Shown here in pieces: positions 50,001-57,720 of a DNA stretch of 64,000 nt. Below the pieces are notes generated by a model. It saw only the letters and a list, made by a program, of their open reading frames with translations. It had not been told where the DNA came from and searched no databases. Origin of the DNA: Palsa-1439 sp050015495 (GTDB lineage: Bacteria; Verrucomicrobiota; Verrucomicrobiia; Palsa-1439); the NCBI GenBank assembly GCA_050015495.1, contig JBEKBH010000016.1, forward strand, positions 16,105 to 80,104, written 5' to 3'. Position 1 is the stretch's first letter, and each line of letters opens with the position of its first letter. A program made the position numbers and the translations under genes.

Positions 50001-52167
50001 TGGTGGAGTCACATATTACGGAAACGTGTTTAAGGAGAACGTGTCGGTGCCCGGTGGCACGTTTGACTCGATCAACAACATGCAGAGCGTCTTCCTGAAC
50101 CCGACCAGTTGGCCCAACGGGATCACGGCGGTGACAGCCGGCGCCCCGTTTCAGGTCAAGGTGCTGGCCCAAAATATCGCCGGCAACGGCGTGCCCAATG
50201 TGGGCGAACCAACGCCGGGCGGTTCCAACACATTGAACCAGGATTTTGCGCTGGTCGTCTACAACGCGAAGGCGAATACGCTGTCGGATGTCCCGAATCC
50301 GGCGACGAACAACGACTGCCAAACCGCCCTCGTCGTCGATAACTTCCCGTACACGTTCGTGAATACGCTCAACACGACCACGTACCACCAGCCGTTTCCC
50401 AGTCCCACCGCGGGGAGCGGCGGTTCCGAGGAGTTCTTCCGGATCCCACTGCCGACGCCGGGGGTCACGTTCACGGTCGACACATCTCTCAGCTTTTTCC
50501 CGAACATCCTGTCCGTTTGGGAGGTGCAGGTGGTTCCCCAGACGATCTACGTGCGTGGCGACTGCGGCGCGCTCACGGAACTCATATCGACGAATGGATC
50601 GCATCTCTCCTTTACGTCTGACGGGACGAATGACTATTTCATCGTGGTCGAGCCGGCCGGCGGCGGTGCCGGCGGCACCATGGTGCTCAACGTGGACGCG
50701 GCTCAGGTGCCGATTACGATTACGCCTTCTCCCGTGTCGTTTGGCAATTGGGTTGCCGGGACGATCAGCACATCGCAGGTCGTAAGCTATTTTAATGGAA
50801 CGACCGTGCCCGTGAACGTGCAGAATGTCTCGATTACGGGATCAAATGCCGCGGACTTTACGATTATCGCGAATGGTTGCCAGGGCGAGAGCCTCAGCCC
50901 GGGCTTCGGTTGCAATGTCAGCGTGGAGTTTGCGCCCGCGATCAGTGACGTTGGCCTGCTCCAGGCGAATCTCGTGTTTACCGACAACGCGACCGGCAGC
51001 CCGCGCAGCATTCCCATGACCGGGACGTCGACCACGCCGTCGCCGCTTCTGTGCCCGAGTACTACCGGGCCCCTCGTGTTTTCCAATCAGCTTGTCGGGA
51101 CGTCCAGTGCGGTCCAGAGCATTACGCTCACCAATTGCGGTTCCACGGTACTGAATGTGTCCAATGTGACAGTCAGCGGGACGGCTTCGCTTGACTTCTC
51201 GGTCAGCCAGAACTGCACAAACGCGGGCATAGCGCCTGGCGGCATGTGCACGGTCCAGGTGACATTTACCCCGACGAAGAGTGGAACCCGTGCGGCAACG
51301 CTTGTGATGGCCGGTAACGTTGCGGGCAGCCCCGTAACCGTGACCCTCCAGGGTGTTGGCGTCATCGCCGCGCCAGCGATATGTTTCAGCAGCAGTTCGT
51401 TAAACTTCGGGAGTTTCGGGATAGACTCCACGAGCGCGGTGCAGAACCTGACGATCACGAATTGCGGAACGGCCGCGCTGGTGATCACCAATGCGGCCGT
51501 CACGGCGGGAGATGTCAGTGATTTTAGCGTCGTATCCAATACGTGCACGAATATGGCGCCCGGCGCCACCTGCACGGTTGGTGTGGGGTTTGCGCCCAAA
51601 ACGGGCGGGGCGCGCTCAGCCACCCTGGCCATTGCTGATAATGTTACCGGCAGCCCTCAATTGATCACGCTGACCGGCAGCGGCTCCGTCAATCAGCCGG
51701 ATGCCGCGATTGGCAAAACCACCAACCTGAAAAAGATGGTGGGCTTCGGCGTCATCACCAATGTGTTCAGTGGCACGGAGGGAATCCTCCAAGACGTCCG
51801 CCCCGGGGCAAAGAAGGGCGTGACGTTTTACGTGGCCGTGAAGAACGTCGGCACGGGGCCTGACCAATACTCTGTCCAGGGTCAACAAGTCACCGGCGGG
51901 GCGGGGTTCACAGCGAACTACTTCCTCGGCTCCAGTTCCAACCCGTCTGAGAGTTTCGATGTGACCGCTGCCGTTGTCGCGGGCGCCTTTACGACCTCCA
52001 CGATGGAGGCGACAGCAGTGACCGGCGATTCAAGCATGCTCCGGGTCGTGATCACTGCGGACAAGACCGTGACGAGGTCAAGCCAGGCAACGTTTACACT
52101 AACGTTTACATCGGCCAACGACACGACCAAGCAAGATACCGTTACCGCAGGAGTCTTGGCGAAATAA
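47071..52167 (+). CDS. Large secreted subtilisin-like (S8) serine protease with three choice-of-anchor D repeats
   Basis: This 1698-residue protein starts at ATG 47071, ten bases after GGAGG, and has a signal peptide (MKFSVSRWCVLIVLAGVILG). The S8 domain has D332 in DVADTGIDSG, H413 in LLGHGTAVASII and S819 in AGSSYAAPAVSG. The distance from His to Ser is much larger than usual because about 250 residues of repeat-like sequence are inserted. A PPC-like segment near 1095-1210 is followed by three choice-of-anchor D (ASH-like) repeats of about 105 residues (SFGNWVAGT, FSNQLVGTSSAVQSITLTNC, NFGSFGIDSTSAVQNLTITNC). A ~145-residue C-terminal domain ends VTAGVLAK. It is followed after 25 bp by a second protease gene. 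Confidence 0.92.
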   Translation: MKFSVSRWCVLIVLAGVILGVHSQASPVLPHGNKKVIVYPTGTETIDQLTQQGITDVRNYGTYWLVEATEAQAAELTRLYGPRAVEANDLNRIRLRNSSFYTTEGDPTVPADLRQEEPTGRRLRLIQFRGPVVPQWLRQVQSIGGVELIAYVPNDAYLIRLDQPAENRLRALMGSDGPIQWLGAYHPFYKIEPRFLANLDQKDHSLVDVRIMVAPHSEASDTMKAIKKIGLVQQSYNRANLTTLFMTVPIATISQMAKLPDVVWIEKKDPKRLLDEVQDLVLAGQTNGFWHGPEGATTGYTNYLAFLFAQVAGNQTEAFENPLNYPVVDVADTGIDSGPLGGTVITNGNKVITVDPPVHPAFHWFGDATQFSRIVYFAPPWLAGDPELQLGCPDVYLNQNAFNHIESMDLLGHGTAVASIIAGYDDGTNIFLQPCLQLHTATNTWLVPFPGTSITDTNTGEVVPITNPVDCSENATLTFELPTGFSETCGPTNSPPNATFTNVVFVISTNSCPTNAYVDVVYTSIVTNRFTSLRRDDDGNLLGMGVSPFGLLGDSRIWQNYSLDLKVSGTGSASFGQGEVISVGCGPPAPVFLVDTHECINDLPSLLAIAYDANQDSYGPYGARIQNDSWADNLGVPPTAGGQYDADCVSYDIGVRDANLVGQSNNVPGPSALNQEFIVVFACASSLYDAGQEGNAGGFNDIFVTAPATAKNVISVGCADNPRYATVNNVYQCVGGDSLDMASFAAAGPTLDGRFKPEIVAPGYAVYGAIPQLVAVTTNCSIEGLFPTYPDIVACTNPPCNGTQGPIYTDLYGCVAGSSYAAPAVSGAIQLLWWYFQNRLTTELGTALYQPSPAMAKAYLCNSARYLPITDASSGAMDTLPSTLQGMGELDLGRMFDGVPRAIRDESSPRAIDVALTTTNPASQQTYFSASGQSYQMSGQIASNGLPFRVTLAWLDAPGVPFTTPELVNGLDLEVTVGGVTYYGNVFKENVSVPGGTFDSINNMQSVFLNPTSWPNGITAVTAGAPFQVKVLAQNIAGNGVPNVGEPTPGGSNTLNQDFALVVYNAKANTLSDVPNPATNNDCQTALVVDNFPYTFVNTLNTTTYHQPFPSPTAGSGGSEEFFRIPLPTPGVTFTVDTSLSFFPNILSVWEVQVVPQTIYVRGDCGALTELISTNGSHLSFTSDGTNDYFIVVEPAGGGAGGTMVLNVDAAQVPITITPSPVSFGNWVAGTISTSQVVSYFNGTTVPVNVQNVSITGSNAADFTIIANGCQGESLSPGFGCNVSVEFAPAISDVGLLQANLVFTDNATGSPRSIPMTGTSTTPSPLLCPSTTGPLVFSNQLVGTSSAVQSITLTNCGSTVLNVSNVTVSGTASLDFSVSQNCTNAGIAPGGMCTVQVTFTPTKSGTRAATLVMAGNVAGSPVTVTLQGVGVIAAPAICFSSSSLNFGSFGIDSTSAVQNLTITNCGTAALVITNAAVTAGDVSDFSVVSNTCTNMAPGATCTVGVGFAPKTGGARSATLAIADNVTGSPQLITLTGSGSVNQPDAAIGKTTNLKKMVGFGVITNVFSGTEGILQDVRPGAKKGVTFYVAVKNVGTGPDQYSVQGQQVTGGAGFTANYFLGSSSNPSESFDVTAAVVAGAFTTSTMEATAVTGDSSMLRVVITADKTVTRSSQATFTLTFTSANDTTKQDTVTAGVLAK

Positions 52168-52192
52168 GCCGGGGGACAACCAGGAGAAGAAC

Positions 52193-54364
52193 GTGACCAT
52201 CAGCCAACGCGATGTTACCAACGGGCGGCGACCGATGCGCAGCAGCATCCGGGCATGTGTTTCCGCGCTCTGTGCGCTCACTGCGTTTGTGGGGGTTCGT
52301 GAAACAAACTCCTCCGCGCAGTCTCTCCAACCGTTTCCATACAACCCTGACTTGGGCAGGGCGATCGCGGTTCAGGCCGCCAACCAGCGGGCGCTGTTGG
52401 CTACCGAGGGCGTGAAGGGGGTTGGCATCGGGCTCTCCGGCGGAAGCTTGAGCCTGTTGGTTCTCGTCGATACGACAAACAACGCGGCACAACTGCCCTC
52501 GAGCCTGAATGGCCTGCCGGTGACCGTCCGGGCGGTGGGAGCCATCCACGCCGGGGTTTGCGGGGGAAATAACCCGCAGGTTGCCTATCCTCTCCCCGTG
52601 CCGCTCGGGGTTTCGGGAGGCAATGCACTTTTGTTTGGCGGGTGTTGCGCCAGCGGCACCATTGGATTCAAGGTCCGTGACAATGCCAGCGGGACCATCG
52701 GGTGGATCAGCAATAACCATGTGGTGGGTCATGGTACGGACGGGTGTCCCAGCACCGCGCCCATTGGCACACCGGAGTATCAACCGGGTTCAGTCGACAC
52801 GACGCCGGCATGCAGTGCTGGTCAACCCATCGGCGTGTTGAGCCGCACCATCCCGATTGATTTCACAGGTGCCGACAACTTGGTTGACTGCGGCTTCGTA
52901 CAGAGTTCTGATTTGGATGTGTCAGATACGATTCTCAATCTCGGCCCCCAGGTGAACAATGTGGTCCCGGCGTTCGTGGGACAAAACGTCCAAAAGAATG
53001 GGCGGACCACCGATTGCACGGAAGGAACCGTAGCGGCCGTCAATCTGACGGCCGTCATTGATTATTCGGAGTCTGCTCCCTGTGCCACCACGTGCGGGAC
53101 GGCGACCTACACCAACCAGATCATGGTTACGCCAACTCCTCCCGCGACCGCGTTTGCTGAGCCCGGGGATTCGGGCTCGCCGATTGTCGACTCCGACAAC
53201 AATGCCGTAGGGCTTCTGTTTGCCGGAGATTCTCTTGGTGACGCCATCGGCAATCCCATCGGGGCGGTGCTATCCGCGTTGAATGTTTCCCTGGCCAGCG
53301 GCGTCAGTTCCCAGGCGGTGACACGGACCTCCCGCTTCTGGTTTACGCATGGCTACTCCACCAACGACACGAGTTGCGCCACCCTGTTGAGCGCCATCCA
53401 GGCCAACGGCAGCGTGATGGCCCTCGGATTTACCACGCTGCCCACAGCCAACCGCAACTCGGACAATGTGATCGATGCGTACGACACGCTTATCGAAGCA
53501 CTCAGCTTCTACTGGAGATCGAGCGGCGTGACGGGTGAGCCCGGAGGCACACAGGCCGACAAGCTCAAGGCGTCCTCATTGTGTACGGCCCGCAAGAAGT
53601 TGGCGGTGGAGTTGATCGCGGCGACGGCCAATGCCTCGTTGCTCGGCGCCTTCCCCGGTAATGCCACGTACTTCAATGGCACGGTCACGACCAACTTTCC
53701 GCCCGACTTGATCTCACAAGCCCAGGCGGTTGATGCCGGGTACGACGTCGTGGCCATTAAAACCATGACCGCGCTTCTCCAAAAATTCAACAGTAGCGGC
53801 GTGACCAACAACCTGCCGAACGGGCTTGTCGAATGCTCGCAACAGTCGAGCAAGACACTGAAGCAGGACTCACGGGACCCGATGTTGCAGGACACATGCC
53901 CCGGCGTTAATAACTCCTGCGGCGCGGCACAGGTCGTTGTGTTCCCGAACAGTTCCGACCCGTTCGCCCCCGCGGCCCCGTTCACGACGACTGTCAACCT
54001 CAGCACCTACACGAGCAATATGCCGCCCTCGACGCTATGCCTGAACAGTAGCAGCGGCCTTCCCGCCGGCGGGGGTCCGGACGCCGTGTGGCAGATCCCC
54101 CCAAGCATCGGCACCGCGGGCAGGCAGTTTACCGTATCCACGGCGGGCAGCAACTTCTACACGATGCTGGACGTTTGGACGGGTTCCTGCGGCAGCACCA
54201 TCGGCAGCAACACCCTTAGCGAGGTGGCCTGCGCGCAAAACAACATCGGGCTCGAAGGAGTACAAATCAGTTTTACCACCGACGGGATAAACACATTCTA
54301 CATCGTCGGGGAAGGCCCCGTTGGCCAGTTCGGCAGCCTCAAGCTCACCGTCACCAGCCCGTAA
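52193..54364 (+). CDS. Secreted trypsin-like serine protease with PPC-like C-terminus
   Basis: This 723-residue protein starts at GTG 52193, with AGGAG six bases upstream. A signal peptide lies at about 15-43 (RSSIRACVSALCALTAFVGV). The protease domain spans about 60-365. H176 sits in WISNNHVVGHG, a likely Asp is D232 in DNLVDCGF, and S327 is in EPGDSGSPIVD. The NNHV and GDSGSP pair resembles the Nal1-like bacterial trypsin families. A helical middle part (about 390-590) is unidentified. The C-terminal ~120 residues (PDAVWQIPPSIGTAGRQFTV, then ISFTTDGINTFYIV) parallel a segment of the preceding protease. The two genes are probably co-transcribed. Confidence 0.87.
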   Translation: MTISQRDVTNGRRPMRSSIRACVSALCALTAFVGVRETNSSAQSLQPFPYNPDLGRAIAVQAANQRALLATEGVKGVGIGLSGGSLSLLVLVDTTNNAAQLPSSLNGLPVTVRAVGAIHAGVCGGNNPQVAYPLPVPLGVSGGNALLFGGCCASGTIGFKVRDNASGTIGWISNNHVVGHGTDGCPSTAPIGTPEYQPGSVDTTPACSAGQPIGVLSRTIPIDFTGADNLVDCGFVQSSDLDVSDTILNLGPQVNNVVPAFVGQNVQKNGRTTDCTEGTVAAVNLTAVIDYSESAPCATTCGTATYTNQIMVTPTPPATAFAEPGDSGSPIVDSDNNAVGLLFAGDSLGDAIGNPIGAVLSALNVSLASGVSSQAVTRTSRFWFTHGYSTNDTSCATLLSAIQANGSVMALGFTTLPTANRNSDNVIDAYDTLIEALSFYWRSSGVTGEPGGTQADKLKASSLCTARKKLAVELIAATANASLLGAFPGNATYFNGTVTTNFPPDLISQAQAVDAGYDVVAIKTMTALLQKFNSSGVTNNLPNGLVECSQQSSKTLKQDSRDPMLQDTCPGVNNSCGAAQVVVFPNSSDPFAPAAPFTTTVNLSTYTSNMPPSTLCLNSSSGLPAGGGPDAVWQIPPSIGTAGRQFTVSTAGSNFYTMLDVWTGSCGSTIGSNTLSEVACAQNNIGLEGVQISFTTDGINTFYIVGEGPVGQFGSLKLTVTSP

Positions 54365-54443
54365 GCCAACGCTGTCGTCGCGGCTCGTCCCGGTGATGCT
54401 CGGGTGCGTAAAACCCGCGCCCGCTCAAGAAAGTGTTGTTTTC

Positions 54444-55289
54444 CTATACCCGCGACAGCAGCGCGGCAAACCGGCCGAACTGCTCCGCCCGAGCCGGTTC
54501 ACGGTCGGCATAGATCGCCTGAAGATTGTTGCACATTCGCAGCAGGATGATCTGCGGAGTGGTGGGAGTCAGGAACGCGGGATTGAAGGCGACGCCCAAC
54601 CGCTTGCACAACTCACGGCAGTCCGCCTCGTCCAGCAACTCGCCCTCATGGAACGGGTCGAAATAAAAACTCGCGCTGGTCGAATGCCACTTGAGGAGGA
54701 AGTGTGCCGGCATGTTGATGCCGATCAACGGCAGGTGTAGCCGTCGCGCCAGCAACAGATACATCACCGATAAACTGATCGGAATCCCCAGCCGACGATC
54801 CAGGACGCGGTTGAGATAGGAGTTGTCCGGGTCGTAGTAATCCTGGCGATTGCCCTGGAAACCCAGCGTGCGAAACAGATAGTGATTGCAGACTTCGACG
54901 GTGGCCCGCGGCGTCTCGCGTCCTGTCAGCCGTTCGCGCAACTCCTGGGCCATCTGATCGATGCGCGTGCGATACGCCGCCTCGTCGAACTCCGGATAGC
55001 GCGTTTTCGCCACCAGCCACGTGGCGGTCTCGATGTCGAAGTGGGTCCCGCACGTCGCGCAGAACTTTCCCAGGGCCTCCCACGCCACGGCCTCGCGCAG
55101 GACGCGCAAAATCTGCGTCGCGTTGCGCTGCGCCGTCGGTTCTCCCTCGCGCACGATCGATTCCAGTAACCGGACGCCTTCCTCGCCCCGTCCCGCCAGC
55201 GATTCCTGGAGCAACTGGATGGTGCGCGGGTCCTCGTCCGCCAGCAGTTTGGCGAGCGCTTTTCGATCGGGATCTCGCAGGGCTTTCAT
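54444..55289 (-). CDS. SirB1-family transglutaminase-like protein
   Basis: This 281-residue protein matches the SirB1 (Transglut_core2) family. ATWLVAKTRYPEFDEAAYRTRID is followed by LFRTLGFQGNRQDYYDPDNSYLNRVLDRRLGIPISLSVMYLLLARRLHLPLIGINMPAHFLLKW. Near the C-terminus is FYFDPFHEGELLDEADCREL. The usual catalytic Cys is replaced by Ser in RLGIPISLSVMY, a common state in this family, so enzyme activity is doubtful. TPR-like helices normally close the protein, and here only about 40 residues remain after the core. It is convergent with the protease operon. The role is unknown. Confidence 0.9.
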   Translation of the reverse strand: MKALRDPDRKALAKLLADEDPRTIQLLQESLAGRGEEGVRLLESIVREGEPTAQRNATQILRVLREAVAWEALGKFCATCGTHFDIETATWLVAKTRYPEFDEAAYRTRIDQMAQELRERLTGRETPRATVEVCNHYLFRTLGFQGNRQDYYDPDNSYLNRVLDRRLGIPISLSVMYLLLARRLHLPLIGINMPAHFLLKWHSTSASFYFDPFHEGELLDEADCRELCKRLGVAFNPAFLTPTTPQIILLRMCNNLQAIYADREPARAEQFGRFAALLSRV

Positions 55290-55512
55290 GGGTCGAAATG
55301 CTTGGTCATACCTTCTCTCAAAAGCCGCCAGACTGCAACTCAGGAAATACAGGGGTTACGACTCGCTGGCGTCTGGCCCCCAACGATCAAACACTAGAAA
55401 CACTCCCATAACGTGTGGTATCATGCCCGGGCGCAGGTCACGACAATAACCAGAACTTGCCGAGGCGCGTCGGGAAGTGTCACAAGTACGGAAATAAATA
55501 ATGGGAGACCAT

Positions 55513-56163
55513 ATGATCCGCGGCGTGTTATTCGACCTCGACGGCGTGATCGTCGATACGCTTCATTACCACTATCTGGCCTGGAAGCACATGTTCGAGA
55601 AACTCGGCGGCTCCCCTGTCAGCGAGCTGACGGTGCTTCTGCACGAAGGGAGGAACTCCCGGGAGATTCTGCCGATTCTCATGAAGGAAACAGGGGTCAC
55701 GATTCCCGATGCGCGACAGGCGGCCTTTATCGAGGAGAAGCGCGCCTATTTTCGCAGCATCGTGCGGGTCACCACGTATCCCGAAGCATTTGAGACAATC
55801 GACGAGCTGCGCCGGCGCGGATTCAAAGTGGCGCTTGTCACGGCCTGCGCCTTGAAGAACATGCAGCATTCCCTCAATGGCGAGCAGCAGGCCCGTTTTG
55901 ATTTCATCATCACCGGCGATGAGGTTCCCCGAGCCAAGCCGTTTCCGGATCCCTATCTTACGGCAGCCCGCCAACTCGGATTGCGTCCGGACCAATGCGT
56001 CGTCGTGGAAAATGCGCCGCTCGGCATTGAGGCGGCACGCAATGCGGGGATGTGCTGCGTGGCCATCGAGACCACCTTGGGAAAAGAGTACCTCACGTCT
56101 GCCGACCACGTTTTGCAGAACATCGCCGAATTATTGCGTCTGCCGATCTTGATTCGAGAGTAG
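55513..56163 (+). CDS. HAD-superfamily phosphatase, beta-phosphoglucomutase-like
   Basis: The ATG at 55513 has GGAG five bases upstream, so it is preferred to the in-frame ATG at 55501. The 216-residue protein has HAD motif I LFDLDGVIVDTLHYH (two Asp), motif II Thr in VALVTACALKNM, motif III Lys in PRAKPFPDPYL and motif IV in VVENAPLGIEAARNAG. The four-helix cap between motifs I and II fits subclass IA (beta-PGM, phosphoglycolate phosphatase, YfbT-like). It acts in the cytoplasm on a phosphorylated small molecule. The substrate cannot be told from sequence. It stands alone between convergent and divergent neighbours. Confidence 0.93.
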   Translation: MIRGVLFDLDGVIVDTLHYHYLAWKHMFEKLGGSPVSELTVLLHEGRNSREILPILMKETGVTIPDARQAAFIEEKRAYFRSIVRVTTYPEAFETIDELRRRGFKVALVTACALKNMQHSLNGEQQARFDFIITGDEVPRAKPFPDPYLTAARQLGLRPDQCVVVENAPLGIEAARNAGMCCVAIETTLGKEYLTSADHVLQNIAELLRLPILIRE

Positions 56164-56341
56164 AGATTGAGGATCACGGATGCCGCCATTGCGAGGCCCG
56201 GACTCCATTGAGGACGCAGCCCACCGGAATCAGCGCTCGCCGCCAAGAACGTTGTCAGCCAGCCAGCCTGCCAATCGGGGCGCATGGCGCAGGAGCGGGA
56301 TGACGACGCGTGGCGACGTGGTCTCCATACGTTGGGAGCGC

Positions 56342-56791
56342 TCAACCCGCGTTCTGTTCCAGGTACGTTTTGAAATGGGACAACGTACGCGCGGCAATGG
56401 GCCGGATGAACATGTTGCCGAGCACGTAGTGCGCGAACCACCGGCTCAACGCCGACGGGCGATCGAGTTCGTGCGTAATGCCGACCAGCACGCCGTCGGT
56501 CGTGGGTGTGTACGTCCACCGGACCGTCATCCCGCGCGTGAACGCCTTGAGATGTTCGAAATGCAGTTCCGGGATGTTTGGGTGAGCCTCAAATCGAGAG
56601 GTCCACTGAATGGGCAACCAGCCGCGGCGGGCCGCCATTTTCACCACCAAGCCATCGTCTCCGACGCTCAGGATGCGAATCCACCGATAGTGCGGCAGCA
56701 CCTTTGGCCAGATCAGCAAATTGGATGTCTCCTGGAAAACCCGAGCCAGCGGGGCCTTGATGACGATGGAGTTTTCGATGCGCACGCTCAT
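56342..56791 (-). CDS. SRPBCC/polyketide-cyclase-like ligand-binding protein
   Basis: This 149-residue START-like protein begins VRIENSIVIKAPLARVFQETSNLLIWPKVLPHYRWI, typical for SRPBCC proteins. WTSRFEAHPNIPELHFEHLK and GMTVRWTYTP follow, and a long C-terminal helix ends the chain. It has a hydrophobic cavity fold and may bind or cyclise a lipid or polyketide-like compound. Its ATG overlaps the end of a methyltransferase remnant by 4 bp, the usual sign of operon partners, so it once worked next to a methyltransferase. Whether it is still expressed from the TMTC/TolC/PgeF run upstream is unknown. Confidence 0.9.
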   Translation of the reverse strand: MSVRIENSIVIKAPLARVFQETSNLLIWPKVLPHYRWIRILSVGDDGLVVKMAARRGWLPIQWTSRFEAHPNIPELHFEHLKAFTRGMTVRWTYTPTTDGVLVGITHELDRPSALSRWFAHYVLGNMFIRPIAARTLSHFKTYLEQNAG

Positions 56792-57106
56792 TTGTGTCCC
56801 GCCATGGCCATGCGGAAGAACCGGTGGCGATAAATGGTGAACCGGCCCAGCCCCGCCCGCGCGGCCATCGCCCGCAGTTCGGCGATGCGGAACGCGCGCT
56901 CGCAGGACGCCGGGGCGTCGAAACGCGCAATGGGGTTCCGGATGATGGTGCGCGCCATGAGTTTGCTCAGTCCGATCGCGATTCGATTCCTCCGCAGATC
57001 GTTAACGATGTAACCGACCCGCGCAATATGGTGGATGCGACGGAGAATTGCAACCCCATTGGCTTCGGAGAAGTGGTGCAACGTCAACGAACAGGCTCAT
57101 GGCGAT
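56788..57106 (-). pseudogene. C-terminal third of a class I SAM-dependent methyltransferase
   Basis: The remaining ~100 codons read ACSLTLHHFSEANGVAILRR, then ARVGYIVNDLRRNRIAIGL, IRNPIARFDAPASCERAFRI, AELRAMAARAGL and MAMAGHK. This is the part after motif III of methyltransferases that pair with SRPBCC and type III PKS-like genes. The SAM-binding N-terminus (motif I GxGxG) is absent, and an in-frame stop precedes the remaining part, close to the end of the PgeF gene. The deletion therefore joined the 3' end of the PgeF gene to the methyltransferase interior. It is almost certainly not functional. Confidence 0.8.
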
Positions 57107-57717
57107 CTTAGCGACAACACGGCGAGCATCCGTCCGGTATGGCCTTTTTCCGCGCGATACGAGAAGTAACGGTCCAGATGGCAGGCGGTGCAGAGGCGGG
57201 GATTGTGGATATCGCGGACGCCCGCTTCGCGAAGTTGTCCTTCGATGCCGGTCCAGATGTCCATCTCGTAGTGACACGGGCCGATGGATGGACCGATCAA
57301 TGCCAGGCAGTTACCCGGATCCGTGCCGTACCGCTGCCTCATGACCACCAGCGTATTTCCCACAATGTTCGCGAGCGTGCCCTTCTTTCCCGAGTGAGCC
57401 AGGCCGATGGCGGGGGTGTGTCGATCCACGATGAACACGGCGGCGCAATCGGCGCAGCGAATCACCAGCGGGAGGTTGTTCACGGCCGTCACCAGCGCGT
57501 CAACCATCGGCACCTGCTCGCCGGTGGTTTCGAAGACGGCGGCCACGCCGTTTCCGTGCGTCTGTTCCGCCGAAACGAATCGGTGGGACGGGAATCCGAG
57601 CGTCGTCAGGGTGCGGCTTTCAAAATCATCCGCCTTGGTGTCGCCGCTGGTGCGCAGGGTGAACGCGTGGGTGATAGAGGGAATCCGGCTGAGCGGCGCG
57701 AAGGTTTCGAACGGCAT
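57097..57717 (-). CDS. pgeF: PgeF/YfiH-type laccase-domain protein (peptidoglycan editing factor)
   Basis: This 206-residue protein has the family's metal/nucleoside-binding landmarks: SAEQTHGNGV, LVIRCADCAAVFIVD, AIGLAHSGKKGTLANIVG and LIGPSIGPCHYEMD, ending near CTACHLDRYFSYR. The usual HAGWRGT is replaced by HSGKKGT. The known activities are hydrolysis of wrongly built L-Ser-containing muramyl peptides (PgeF) and purine nucleoside cleavage in human FAMIN-like relatives. It begins 3 bp after the TolC-like gene and ends at the methyltransferase junction. Length is slightly short for the family (about 240), so the C-terminus could be affected by the deletion. Confidence 0.87.
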   Translation of the reverse strand: MPFETFAPLSRIPSITHAFTLRTSGDTKADDFESRTLTTLGFPSHRFVSAEQTHGNGVAAVFETTGEQVPMVDALVTAVNNLPLVIRCADCAAVFIVDRHTPAIGLAHSGKKGTLANIVGNTLVVMRQRYGTDPGNCLALIGPSIGPCHYEMDIWTGIEGQLREAGVRDIHNPRLCTACHLDRYFSYRAEKGHTGRMLAVLSLRSP

Positions 57718-57720
57718 GGC

